Source: Dehalococcoidia bacterium (GTDB lineage: Bacteria > Chloroflexota > Dehalococcoidia > Tepidiformales > Tepidiformaceae). Taken from it: a stretch of 9,104 nucleotides of DNA. Of this stretch, positions 1-5,441 are shown piece by piece (within the stretch, counting starts at the first letter, position 1; each line of letters begins with the position of its first letter). Under the pieces are notes generated by a model. It was not told where the DNA came from, made no database searches, and worked only from the letters and a program-made list of their open reading frames with translations. The position numbers and the translations under genes were made by a program. The DNA is taken from NCBI GenBank assembly GCA_009838385.1, contig VXRS01000071.1, forward strand, positions 1-9,104, written 5' to 3'.

Positions 1-206
1 ACCACCTGGGCGCTTTCGTCGACGACCTCGACGCGGAGATCGAGCGGCTGACGGCGGAGGGGGCAGAGCTGGAGATGGCGTCCGTCGACGATGCGGGCGA
101 GCGCATCCTGGGGGTCACCTACATCAACAGCGAGCTCGGGGTACGACTGGAGTTGCTGCCCTCGGCGGGGCGCGAACGGATCCTGTCGGTCACGAAACCG
201 GAATAG
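1..206 (+). CDS. VOC/glyoxalase-fold family protein, C-terminal fragment (5' end outside window)
   Basis: The third forward frame is open from the window edge to a TAG at 204-206, giving 67 visible residues. It begins HLGAFVDDLDAEIERLTAEG and later has GVTYINSELGVRLELLP. This matches the last beta-alpha-beta-beta unit of vicinal oxygen chelate (glyoxalase/dioxygenase/bleomycin-resistance) proteins: an 'H-[FLV]-x-x-F-V-x-D-[LI]-D' strand with a metal-ligand-type His, a helix, then a strand ending in 'G-x-R-[IV]-E-L-[LV]' that supplies the second ligand, Glu. The His and the Glu of RLELL are the expected metal-binding pair of this half. VOC proteins include isomerases, dioxygenases and resistance proteins, so the substrate cannot be named. 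The gene is convergent with the NTF2-like gene, with only 9 bases between the stops. Confidence 0.75.
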   Translation, partial: HLGAFVDDLDAEIERLTAEGAELEMASVDDAGERILGVTYINSELGVRLELLPSAGRERILSVTKPE

Positions 207-215
207 GCGGCCGCC

Positions 216-605
216 CTAGCGGTGGCCGATCCAGGTGGTGATGCGCCAGCCTTCTTCCACCTGCGCGACGACGTAGGAGGCGTCGAAGTTGACGTACTCC
301 TCGCCGGCCTTGTTGTAGCGCCCGCAGTTGACGGTGACGTAGGCGGCGGTCGGGCTGGTGAAGGTGACGTCGACGGTGTGGAGGATGCTGTGGTCGTAGT
401 CGTCGGGGAGGCCGGCGTGGGCCGAGGCCCAGCGCGCGTCTGACTCCTCGACGGTGGAGATGAGGTTCACCTGACCGCCGCCGATGCCGAGGGCGGGGAC
501 ATGGCAGTAGGGCCGCATCATGGTCGGGTCCTTGGCGTGGTAGGAGAACCCGAAGTGGTCGCTGTACTCGCGAACCCAGGCGGCAAGTTCGGCTTCAGTG
601 GTCAT
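216..605 (-). CDS. NTF2/SnoaL-like small protein (129 aa), last gene of the HD-glpX operon
   Basis: The product of 129 residues begins MTTEAELAAWVREYSDHFGF. The ATG at 605 was chosen over an in-frame ATG at 677 because a GGGAGG Shine-Dalgarno (minus-strand reading of 612-617) sits 6 bases before it and because the longer version would overlap glpX. The pattern is an N-terminal helical stretch, a central region around residues 27-60, then beta strands ending in EEGWRITTWIGHR. That C-terminal 'G-W-[RK]-[IV]-x-x-W' strand is characteristic of the NTF2-like/SnoaL cone fold. The fold houses isomerases, cyclases, dehydratases and simple ligand binders, and no catalytic residues can be assigned here. 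It starts 22 bases after the glpX stop on the same strand, so it is probably co-transcribed. Functional linkage to sugar-phosphate metabolism is inference from position only. Confidence 0.7.
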   Translation of the reverse strand: MTTEAELAAWVREYSDHFGFSYHAKDPTMMRPYCHVPALGIGGGQVNLISTVEESDARWASAHAGLPDDYDHSILHTVDVTFTSPTAAYVTVNCGRYNKAGEEYVNFDASYVVAQVEEGWRITTWIGHR

Positions 606-611
606 CCGTGG

Positions 612-617
612 CCTCCC
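612..617 (-). promoter_or_regulatory. Shine-Dalgarno GGGAGG of the NTF2-like gene
   Basis: The minus strand reads GGGAGG 6 bases before the ATG at 605. It lies between the glpX stop (628-630) and the start, and it decides the start site in favour of 605. Confidence 0.65.
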
Positions 618-627
618 GGCGCAGTTT

Positions 628-1608
628 CTAGATCGCGAGGAACTGCTCGACTTTGTGGGTGTGGTGCTCGGCCTCAATCGTGCGGATCGTGCGGGAGCGG
701 CTGCGCATCACGAGGGAGTGGGTGCGGGCGCCCGAGCGCGTGACCTCGACGCCGCGCAGGAGGTAGCCGGTGGTGATGCCGGTGAGGGCGAAGAAGCAGT
801 CGTCACCGCTCACGAGGTCGTCGAGGGAGAGGACCTGGGTCAGGTCGAGGCCGCGTTCGGCGGCGAGGGCGCGGTCGTCGTCGTGGCGGGGCCAGAGGCG
901 GCACTGCATGTCGCCATCGAGCGCCTTGATGGCGCAGGCGGCGGAGACGCCCTCCGGGGAGCCGCCGATGCCGAGGAGCATGTCGACACCGGTGCCGTCC
1001 ATGCCGGCCATGACGGCGCCGGCGACGTCGCCGTCGGTGATGGAGATGATGCGGGCGCCGGCGTCGCGGATGTCGGAGACGATGTCGTCGTTGCGGGGGC
1101 GGTCGAGGAGCGTGACGGTCACCTCCGTGAGGGGGATACCGCGGGCCTTCGCCACCTGTTCGAGGTTCCAGCGGACGGGGGCGGCGAGGTCGATTTTCCC
1201 CTTCGCCTCGGGACCGACGACGACCTTCTCCATGTAGAAGATGTCGTGCGGGTTGTACATGGCGCCGCGGGGGGCGGCGGCGATGACGCTGACGGCGTTA
1301 GCGCGGCCGAGGGAGAGGAGGGTGGTGCCATCGATCGGGTCCACGGCGATGTCGACCTGGGGGCCGCTGCCGGTGCCGACCTGCTCGCCGTTGAACAGCA
1401 TCGGCGCCTCGTCCTTCTCGCCCTCGCCGATGACGACGACGCCATCGATGTCGATGCTGTTGAGCATGGTGCGCATGGCGTCGACGGCGCCGCCGTCGGC
1501 GCCGTTCTTGTCGCCGCGGCCGGTCCAGGGAACGGCGCCGAGGGCGGCGGCCTCCGTGGCGCGAGCGAGCTCCATGGAGATATTGCGGTCGGGAGAGATG
1601 TCGTTCAT
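628..1608 (-). CDS. glpX: Class II fructose-1,6-bisphosphatase (GlpX)
   Basis: The predicted protein is 326 residues, the usual size for GlpX-type FBPases, which hydrolyse fructose-1,6-bisphosphate to fructose-6-phosphate in the cytoplasm using Mg2+ or Mn2+ (gluconeogenesis and, in autotrophs, sugar regeneration). The family signatures appear in order: RGDKNGADGGAVDAMR around residues 31-46 with metal ligand D33; VVIGEGEKDEAPML at 58-71 with E62; VDPIDGTTL at 89-97 with D90; GIGGSPEGV at 213-221 with E219; and near the C-terminus THSLVMRSRSRT. All catalytic acidic residues are present. The metal loop reads DPIDGT rather than the DPIEGT of E. coli GlpX. The ATG overlaps the TGA of the upstream HD gene as ATGA, suggesting translational coupling. 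There is no sign of truncation. A bifunctional FBPase/SBPase role cannot be excluded from sequence. Confidence 0.96.
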   Translation of the reverse strand: MNDISPDRNISMELARATEAAALGAVPWTGRGDKNGADGGAVDAMRTMLNSIDIDGVVVIGEGEKDEAPMLFNGEQVGTGSGPQVDIAVDPIDGTTLLSLGRANAVSVIAAAPRGAMYNPHDIFYMEKVVVGPEAKGKIDLAAPVRWNLEQVAKARGIPLTEVTVTLLDRPRNDDIVSDIRDAGARIISITDGDVAGAVMAGMDGTGVDMLLGIGGSPEGVSAACAIKALDGDMQCRLWPRHDDDRALAAERGLDLTQVLSLDDLVSGDDCFFALTGITTGYLLRGVEVTRSGARTHSLVMRSRSRTIRTIEAEHHTHKVEQFLAI

Positions 1609-2162
1609 GGATTTACGCCTAGCTGTTCGGCCACGGGCCTGAGCGCATCGGCAACGAAGAGGATGTGCTCGTCGAGCTCGACACCGAAGTCGGCGGCGCC
1701 GTTTCGCAGATCGTCGCGGCTGACGCTGCGAGCGAAGGCCTTGTCCTTCATCTTCTTCTTGACGGAGGAGGCATTGAGCGTGGAGAGGGACTTATCGGGG
1801 CGGACGAGCGTGCAGGCGATGACGAAGCCGGCCATCTCGTCGGCGGCGTAGATGGCGCGGTCCATGTCCTGGGTGTAGTCGAGACCGAGGAAGGGGGCGT
1901 GACAGAGGATCGAGTAGCGGACGTCCTCGGGAACGCCGCGCGCTTCGAGGAGCTTCGAGCCCTCCTTGGGGTGGAGCTCCTCGGTGGGGTGAATCTCCCA
2001 GTCGAAGTCGTGAAGGAGGCCGACGATGCCCCATTTCTCCTCGTCCTGGCCAAGCTTGCGGGCGTAGGCCTGCATGACCGCCTCGACGGAGATGCCGTGC
2101 CTGCGGGTGCGCTCTTCCTGCGCGAATTCGGCGAGAATCTCCCAGGCGCGATCGCGCTGCAT
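1605..2162 (-). CDS. HD-domain metal-dependent phosphohydrolase (185 aa), first gene of the glpX operon
   Basis: The protein starts MQRDRAWEILAEFAQEERTR. The ATG at 2162 was chosen because a GGAGGGG Shine-Dalgarno precedes it by 3 bases and because longer in-frame extension runs through the divergent intergenic region. HD-family ligands are visible: H22 in RHGISVEAVM, the H51-D52 pair in GIVGLLHDFDWE, H88 in ILCHAPF, and D108 in IYAADEMAGF. This matches small HDIG/HD-type hydrolases, whose usual reaction is removal of phosphate from nucleotides or other phosphate esters; the substrate here is unknown. A lysine-rich segment (SSVKKKMKDK) lies at about 132-141. It heads a three-gene operon with glpX (4-base ATGA overlap) and the NTF2-like gene, so a role in central metabolism or metabolite clean-up is plausible but inferred. 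Confidence 0.85.
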   Translation of the reverse strand: MQRDRAWEILAEFAQEERTRRHGISVEAVMQAYARKLGQDEEKWGIVGLLHDFDWEIHPTEELHPKEGSKLLEARGVPEDVRYSILCHAPFLGLDYTQDMDRAIYAADEMAGFVIACTLVRPDKSLSTLNASSVKKKMKDKAFARSVSRDDLRNGAADFGVELDEHILFVADALRPVAEQLGVNP

Positions 2163-2165
2163 AGG

Positions 2166-2190
2166 CCCCTCCGGCGGCGGGGCAATCCTA
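2166..2190 (-). promoter_or_regulatory. Candidate promoter -10 (TAGGAT) and Shine-Dalgarno (GGAGGGG) of the HD-glpX operon
   Basis: On the minus strand TAGGAT (2190-2185) fits the TANNNT form of a sigma-70-type -10 box. It would start transcription near 2178, giving a short leader of roughly 16 bases that includes GGAGGGG (2172-2166) just before the ATG at 2162. No clear TTGACA-like -35 is seen at the right distance. An 18-bp palindrome occupies exactly the 2191-2208 spacer position. The promoter assignment is inference. Confidence 0.4.
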
Positions 2191-2208
2191 CCATCGCACG
2201 TGCGATGG
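2191..2208. repeat. 18-bp perfect palindrome CCATCGCACGTGCGATGG, candidate operator
   Basis: Bases 2191-2208 read the same on both strands with no mismatch. The palindrome lies in the 99-base gap between the divergent HD and HIT-like genes, immediately upstream of the candidate -10 box of the HD-glpX operon. A dimeric helix-turn-helix repressor site is the natural interpretation. As RNA it would have no loop bases beyond the centre of symmetry, which makes a terminator less likely. No regulator gene is visible in the window. Confidence 0.55.
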
Positions 2209-2225
2209 GGCGGGGCGCAGGAGGC

Positions 2226-2241
2226 CATGATCATGACGTCA
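2226..2241. repeat. Two overlapping short palindromes, CATGATCATG and TGACGTCA
   Basis: CATGATCATG occupies 2226-2235 and TGACGTCA occupies 2234-2241, sharing the TG at 2234-2235. Both are perfect. They lie between the 18-bp palindrome and the HIT-like start. Palindromes of this length occur by chance, so only their clustering is notable. Confidence 0.3.
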
Positions 2242-2261
2242 GAAGCTGGATGGGGTGGGCG

Positions 2262-2744
2262 ATGACACGCCTCATCGGGAGGCTGGTTCCCGCACGGCTC
2301 TATCACTGGCTCGTCCTGCATGTGGCGCGCCTCCCCCTGATCTCGGCTCGATCGCTGCGGCACTCGGTCGTGTTCAGGCATCCGCTCCATCCGCGAGGCC
2401 GGCACTACGTGGCGGTCCCTACCCGGTACGCGGCCGGCATCCTCGACCTGCCGCGTTCGGAAGCGCTGAACCTCCAGGAGGACATCCAGGAGTGGATCGC
2501 GCCCGTTGGCTGGGACTTGGCCGTGATCGTCGTGAACTTCGGCGCCTACCAGGAGACGCCGTTCCTGCACATCCACCTGATCCGGGCCTCGGAGCCGCCA
2601 ACCGCTCGATCGCCTGCGGCGGGGGACTGGCTCGTTGTAGAGCTGGACGACGACGCGGGTCCCGTGGAGTCGGGGCGCAGGGTCGTGCGCTACAACGCGC
2701 TCGAAGGCGCCGCAGTGGTCACGACGGAAGTGAACCGGGCCTGA
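2262..2744 (+). CDS. HIT-like (histidine triad superfamily) protein, start uncertain
   Basis: From the ATG at 2262 the product has 160 residues. The segment VVFRHPLHPRGRHYVAVPTR (about 36-55) followed by GILDLP looks like the HIT-fold strand pair usually seen as '...PGHxLVIPKRHV...L.DL'. The segment GWDLAVIVVNFGAYQETPFLHIHLIRA (about 83-109) corresponds to the 'G.....N.G..AGQ.V.H.H.H' end of the domain. HIT proteins are nucleotide hydrolases or transferases acting on phosphoramidate or dinucleoside polyphosphate bonds. In the triad HxHxHxx the first position is F101; the middle (catalytic) and third His are kept as H103 and H105. The Gln of the usual loop is also present (Q98). In-frame ATGs at 2250 and 2205 are alternatives, and none has a strong Shine-Dalgarno. 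The gene is divergent from the HD-glpX operon and convergent with the LLM gene (24-base gap). Confidence 0.6.
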   Translation: MTRLIGRLVPARLYHWLVLHVARLPLISARSLRHSVVFRHPLHPRGRHYVAVPTRYAAGILDLPRSEALNLQEDIQEWIAPVGWDLAVIVVNFGAYQETPFLHIHLIRASEPPTARSPAAGDWLVVELDDDAGPVESGRRVVRYNALEGAAVVTTEVNRA

Positions 2745-2768
2745 CCCGCCCGCTCGGGAGCGACCTCC

Positions 2769-3689
2769 TCAGTTAGTCCAGTGGGCCAGCGCGTCGAGGT
2801 GCTCGTCGAAGTCGAAGACGGGGTGGAGGAGCATGTGCTCGGCGCCGATGTCGATGACCTCGGCGATGCGCTCGTTGATGTACGACTGCGGACCCCACAC
2901 CGCGACGGCGTTCGCGAGGTCGGCACTACCGTAGACGTGGGCGAACCACTCCCGCAGACGGCCCTCGGCGCGGTCGCGGTCGTCGTCGATGGCGAGGTAG
3001 AGGCGCTTCGACAGGGTGAAGGTGGCCGGGTCGCGGTCCTGCTCGTCGAGGGCGCGGCGGAGGATGCCGACGTGCTCGCGGAACTCGTCGATGCTCGATG
3101 AGCCGGGGCCCATCCAGGCGTCGCCGAGACGGACGGCGCGGCGGAGGGCGGGCTCGACGCGACCCCCGAACCACACGGGCGGTCCCGGCTGCTGGACCGG
3201 CTTCGGTTCCATGCGGATGTCCTTCAACTGGAAGAACTCGCCGTCGTAGGACGCCTTGCGCTCCGACCAGAGAGCGCGCATGACAGCGAGCGACTCGGTC
3301 ATGCGCTTCACGCGGCGGCCGGAGGGGATGCCGAAGGCGGCGTCGTGCGGGGGGTTCTCGTTGCCGATGCCGAAGCCGGCGTCGAGGCGTCCGCCACTGA
3401 GCACGTCGAGGGTGGCGAGGTCTTTCGCGAGCTGCACGGGGTTGTGCTGGGGCAGCACGAAGACGGCCGTTCCCAGCCGTACCCGGGTGGTGAGAGCGGC
3501 CACGTACGAGAGCAGGCTGACCGGCTCGAGGTTGCGGCTCCCGCCGAGCACCTGGTCGAGGGTCCATAGGCTCTGGAAGCCAAGCTCCTCGGCGCGCCGC
3601 GCGACGTGCCCGATGGGTGCGATGTCGACCGGTTCGGTCGGGGAAACCTGCGGCAGCGCGAACCCGAACGGAATCTTCCCGGAAGCCAT
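2769..3689 (-). CDS. LLM-class (luciferase-like) flavin/F420-dependent oxidoreductase
   Basis: The 306-residue product has the length and organisation of single-domain bacterial luciferase-like proteins, a TIM-barrel fold. Visible landmarks are the first strand IPFGFALPQ (6-14), AEELGFQSLWTLDQ (33-46), the long motif LGTAVFVLPQHNPVQLAKDL (72-91), then LDVLSGGRLDAGFGIGN (94-110), YDGEFFQL (148-155) and PPVWFGG (170-176) with AVRLGDAW (185-192). These match the F420- or FMN-binding LLM family, whose members reduce or oxidise diverse small molecules; the substrate is not predictable. The pattern 'GTAVFVLPxxxPxxLAKxxATLDxLSGGR' is common in actinobacterial and chloroflexal F420-dependent members, so F420 is the likelier cofactor, but that is inference. 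The ATG at 3689 has AAGGAG 6 bases upstream. The gene is divergent from the first DinB-like gene. Confidence 0.9.
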   Translation of the reverse strand: MASGKIPFGFALPQVSPTEPVDIAPIGHVARRAEELGFQSLWTLDQVLGGSRNLEPVSLLSYVAALTTRVRLGTAVFVLPQHNPVQLAKDLATLDVLSGGRLDAGFGIGNENPPHDAAFGIPSGRRVKRMTESLAVMRALWSERKASYDGEFFQLKDIRMEPKPVQQPGPPVWFGGRVEPALRRAVRLGDAWMGPGSSSIDEFREHVGILRRALDEQDRDPATFTLSKRLYLAIDDDRDRAEGRLREWFAHVYGSADLANAVAVWGPQSYINERIAEVIDIGAEHMLLHPVFDFDEHLDALAHWTN

Positions 3690-3695
3690 GCGTCA

Positions 3696-3729
3696 CTCCT
3701 TCACGACCAGGCGAGGTGGCCGCAGGATA
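3696..3729 (-). promoter_or_regulatory. Candidate -10 (TATCCT) and Shine-Dalgarno (AAGGAG) for the LLM oxidoreductase gene
   Basis: On the minus strand TATCCT (3729-3724) is a good -10-like box, and AAGGAG (3701-3696) lies 6 bases before the ATG at 3689. The predicted leader is about 25-30 bases. No recognisable -35 was found. This leadered arrangement contrasts with the leaderless design of the divergent DinB gene in the same 89-base gap. Confidence 0.45.
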
Positions 3730-3765
3730 CCTGCCCCCGCTGCGCCCGGCACCGCGCTGGCGCAG

Positions 3766-3771
3766 TAGAAT
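3766..3771 (+). promoter_or_regulatory. -10 box TAGAAT for a leaderless DinB-like gene
   Basis: TAGAAT ends 7 bases before the GTG at 3779. That is the distance expected between a -10 box and the transcription start, so the mRNA would begin at or near the start codon. No purine-rich Shine-Dalgarno is present. The same arrangement recurs in front of the next two genes. Confidence 0.55.
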
Positions 3772-3778
3772 CGCGCCC

Positions 3779-4282
3779 GTGGTAACGCCGAGGGGCCTTC
3801 GAGAGCTGTACGACCATCACGCGTGGTCGATGGGAGCACTGCTGTCGCACGCCTCCGAGGTCACGCAGGAGCAGGCCGAGGCGATGCCCTGGAAGGGCGT
3901 TGCCAGCCTTGAGGACACGCTCACGCACATCATCACGGCGGAGCGCTACTGGCTTGCCAACTGGCAAGGCAAGGAACGCCCGCACTTCGAGTGGCCGGAG
4001 AGCATCGCCGAAGTCTCTGACCACTGGATGGCTCTCCAGGCAGAGACCCGAGCCTTCCTGGCGGACGTTGAAGAGGACGAGCTGGGGCGAATGCTGGAGC
4101 TGCGCCAACCGATCGGTGGGGGCCGGGAGACGCTGGCGGCTGGGATTATGCACGTGCTTCTGCACGCGGCCCAGCACCGAGCCGAGGCGGCCGTGCTCTT
4201 ATCCGATTGCGGGCGCTCACCGGGCGAGCTCGACTACATCGACTTCCTCGAGCACCGGGAAGCGCTCTTACGAATCCGCTAG
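3779..4282 (+). CDS. DinB-fold metal-binding protein, copy 1 (167 aa, GTG start)
   Basis: The GTG at 3779 was chosen because it aligns the N-terminus (VVTPRGLRELYDHHAW) with that of the neighbouring paralogue (MDAVGLRELYDHHAW) and because a -10 box lies just upstream. The protein is a four-helix-bundle DinB/YfiT-type sequence of normal length. The putative metal-binding His triad is H50 in TLTHIITAERYWL, and H129 and H133 in HVLLHAAQHRAEA. The C-terminus SPGELDYIDFL is also typical of the family. Family members include mycothiol- or bacillithiol-dependent transferases and maleylpyruvate isomerase-like enzymes, but many have no known function; nothing here identifies the thiol or substrate. 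The original dinB name refers to DNA-damage induction in Bacillus and does not imply that here. The next gene is a tandem paralogue, roughly half identical by eye. Confidence 0.88.
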   Translation: MVTPRGLRELYDHHAWSMGALLSHASEVTQEQAEAMPWKGVASLEDTLTHIITAERYWLANWQGKERPHFEWPESIAEVSDHWMALQAETRAFLADVEEDELGRMLELRQPIGGGRETLAAGIMHVLLHAAQHRAEAAVLLSDCGRSPGELDYIDFLEHREALLRIR

Positions 4283-4309
4283 GCGTCGCCCGGGCGGACG
4301 ACGCTCTCC

Positions 4310-4315
4310 TACAAT
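4310..4315 (+). promoter_or_regulatory. -10 box TACAAT for the second DinB-like gene (leaderless)
   Basis: TACAAT ends 7 bases before the ATG at 4323, inside a 40-base gap. The preceding CGCTCTCCT and following AATCC are shared with the promoter of the SnoaL-like gene at 4859-4876. There is no Shine-Dalgarno. The gene thus appears to have its own start of transcription instead of depending on readthrough. Confidence 0.55.
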
Positions 4316-4322
4316 CCACCCC

Positions 4323-4829
4323 ATGGACGCGGTGGGCCTGCGCGAGCTGTACGACCACCACGCCTGGGCGATGGACCGGCTCCTCGCGCGGGCGATGGAA
4401 GTGCCTCCCGAGCGAGCGGCCGAAGCAAGCCGACCGGACGGCCTCAGTCTGCGCGACACGCTCGCGCACATCGTGTCGGCCGAGGGCCGCTGGCTCAGGC
4501 GCTTTCAGAGGCGCGAGGAGCACGTTCGCTTCCGCCCCGACAGCGTCGCGGGCGTGGCCATGGGCTGGATGGCGCTGCAGGCCGAGGTGCGCGCATTCCT
4601 TGCGGGCCTGGAGCCTGCCGACCTCGGCCGCGCGATCGAGCGCGATCCCGGTCCTCGCGACCGCGGGACACTGGCGGCCGGCATCACCCATGTCCTCATG
4701 CACAGCGCCCAGCACCGCGCGGAGGCCGCCGAGCTACTGACCCGGCTCGGGTACTCACCGGGCCAGCTCGACTACATGGAGTTCCTCGACATACGAGAGC
4801 TCGACCTGCCGTTCCACCGCTCCCCCTGA
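4323..4829 (+). CDS. DinB-fold metal-binding protein, copy 2 (168 aa)
   Basis: The sequence begins MDAVGLRELYDHHAWAMDRL and is a paralogue of the upstream gene along its whole length. Shared blocks include GLRELYDHHAW, WMALQAE followed by RAFLA, TLAAGI, and AQHRAEAA. The predicted metal-binding His residues are H49 (TLAHIVSAEGRWL), H127 and H131 (HVLMHSAQHRAEA). The region around 106-115 differs most between copies (ERDPGPRDRG against ELRQPIGGGRE), so substrate preference may have diverged. It is probably a thiol- or metal-dependent enzyme of the DinB superfamily with unknown substrate. The gap to copy 1 is 40 bases and to the SnoaL-like gene 51 bases; each gap carries a -10 box. The tandem arrangement suggests local duplication. 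Confidence 0.88.
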   Translation: MDAVGLRELYDHHAWAMDRLLARAMEVPPERAAEASRPDGLSLRDTLAHIVSAEGRWLRRFQRREEHVRFRPDSVAGVAMGWMALQAEVRAFLAGLEPADLGRAIERDPGPRDRGTLAAGITHVLMHSAQHRAEAAELLTRLGYSPGQLDYMEFLDIRELDLPFHRSP

Positions 4830-4868
4830 GTCCGCCTACTCGCCGCGCGGGGGCACTGCGCTCTCCTC

Positions 4869-4874
4869 TAGAAT
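4869..4874 (+). promoter_or_regulatory. -10 box TAGAAT for the SnoaL-like gene (leaderless)
   Basis: TAGAAT ends 6 bases before the ATG at 4881. The upstream CGCTCTCCT (4859-4867) and the start context CCATGGACGCG match those of the second DinB gene. No Shine-Dalgarno is visible. Confidence 0.5.
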
Positions 4875-4880
4875 CCGGCC

Positions 4881-5441
4881 ATGGACGCGAACGAGACCTC
4901 CGACTACGTCGAGCTGATGCAGCTCCCCATCCGCTACGGGCACGCGCTCGACATGCTCGGTCGCGCCCGCAACCGGGGCGACGACGCCCTTTACGAACGG
5001 GGCCAGGGAATCCTGCGCACGGCCTTCGCCCAGGACTTCATCTTCGAGGACCTGAGCGCCGACCCGGTGAATGTCCACGGGGCGGACGGCTGGGCGGAGT
5101 TCTGCGCACGGGCGCTTGGTTCGTTCGGCGGGACGCAGCACTTCATCGCGCCCCCGCTGGTGCTCATCGACGAGGCTCCGGTCGAGCGGGACGGCGTGCG
5201 TTTGGGCGGGAAGGCGCGGCTCCGCAGCTACCTGCAGGCCACCCACACCCTGCCCCTCGAGGGCGAGGACGTGCCCCCGGACACGACCGACAAGACGCCC
5301 ACCCTCGTGGCAGGCACGAACACGGTCATTTACGGGACCTACGAGGACGAGTGCGTGCGCGAAGCGGTCGGCTGGCGCATCCGCCGCCGCTCGCTGCGCT
5401 ACACACACATCGAGGCCCGTCCCTTCGAAGCGGGCCGCTAG
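4881..5441 (+). CDS. SnoaL-like / NTF2-fold domain protein (186 aa)
   Basis: The protein begins MDANETSDYVELMQLPIRYG. An N-terminal helical region with LPIRYGHALDMLGRAR (15-30), a strand region FAQDFIFEDLS, the segment GSFGGTQHFI (about 80-89), ATHTL, and a C-terminal WRIRRRSLRYTHIEA pattern fit the SnoaL_4-like branch of the NTF2 superfamily, often found with dehydratases, isomerases or aromatic-ring dioxygenase small subunits. The conserved 'HF' pair and the C-terminal 'W-[RK]-I-x-x-R-x-[LV]' strand are the best evidence. No catalytic residue can be assigned. A loop at about 129-140 (EGEDVPPDTTDK) is acidic and Pro-rich. The gene appears leaderless, like its two upstream neighbours. Its TAG overlaps the coxM stop on the opposite strand. 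Confidence 0.75.
   Translation: MDANETSDYVELMQLPIRYGHALDMLGRARNRGDDALYERGQGILRTAFAQDFIFEDLSADPVNVHGADGWAEFCARALGSFGGTQHFIAPPLVLIDEAPVERDGVRLGGKARLRSYLQATHTLPLEGEDVPPDTTDKTPTLVAGTNTVIYGTYEDECVREAVGWRIRRRSLRYTHIEARPFEAGR

Noticed and set aside
598..1851. A 417-codon open frame on the + strand, antisense to glpX and the HD gene.
   Set aside because: It is a reverse-strand shadow created by GC-rich codon bias; the protein is a low-complexity Gly/Ala/Val/Asp-rich string, while the minus strand encodes a fully conserved FBPase.
2234..2241. TGACGTCA as a cAMP-response-element-like site.
   Set aside because: That motif has meaning in eukaryotic promoters; here it is only a short palindrome with an appreciable chance of random occurrence.
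2163..2576. An N-terminal extension of the HD gene to an ATG at 2576.
   Set aside because: It would cross the divergent intergenic region and the HIT-like gene; the ATG at 2162 has a Shine-Dalgarno and starts a normal HD domain.
2745..2768. A possible terminator hairpin (CGCTC GG GAGCG) between the HIT-like and LLM genes.
   Set aside because: The stem is five base pairs with a two-base loop and there is no T-tract on either side, so it is not a credible intrinsic terminator.
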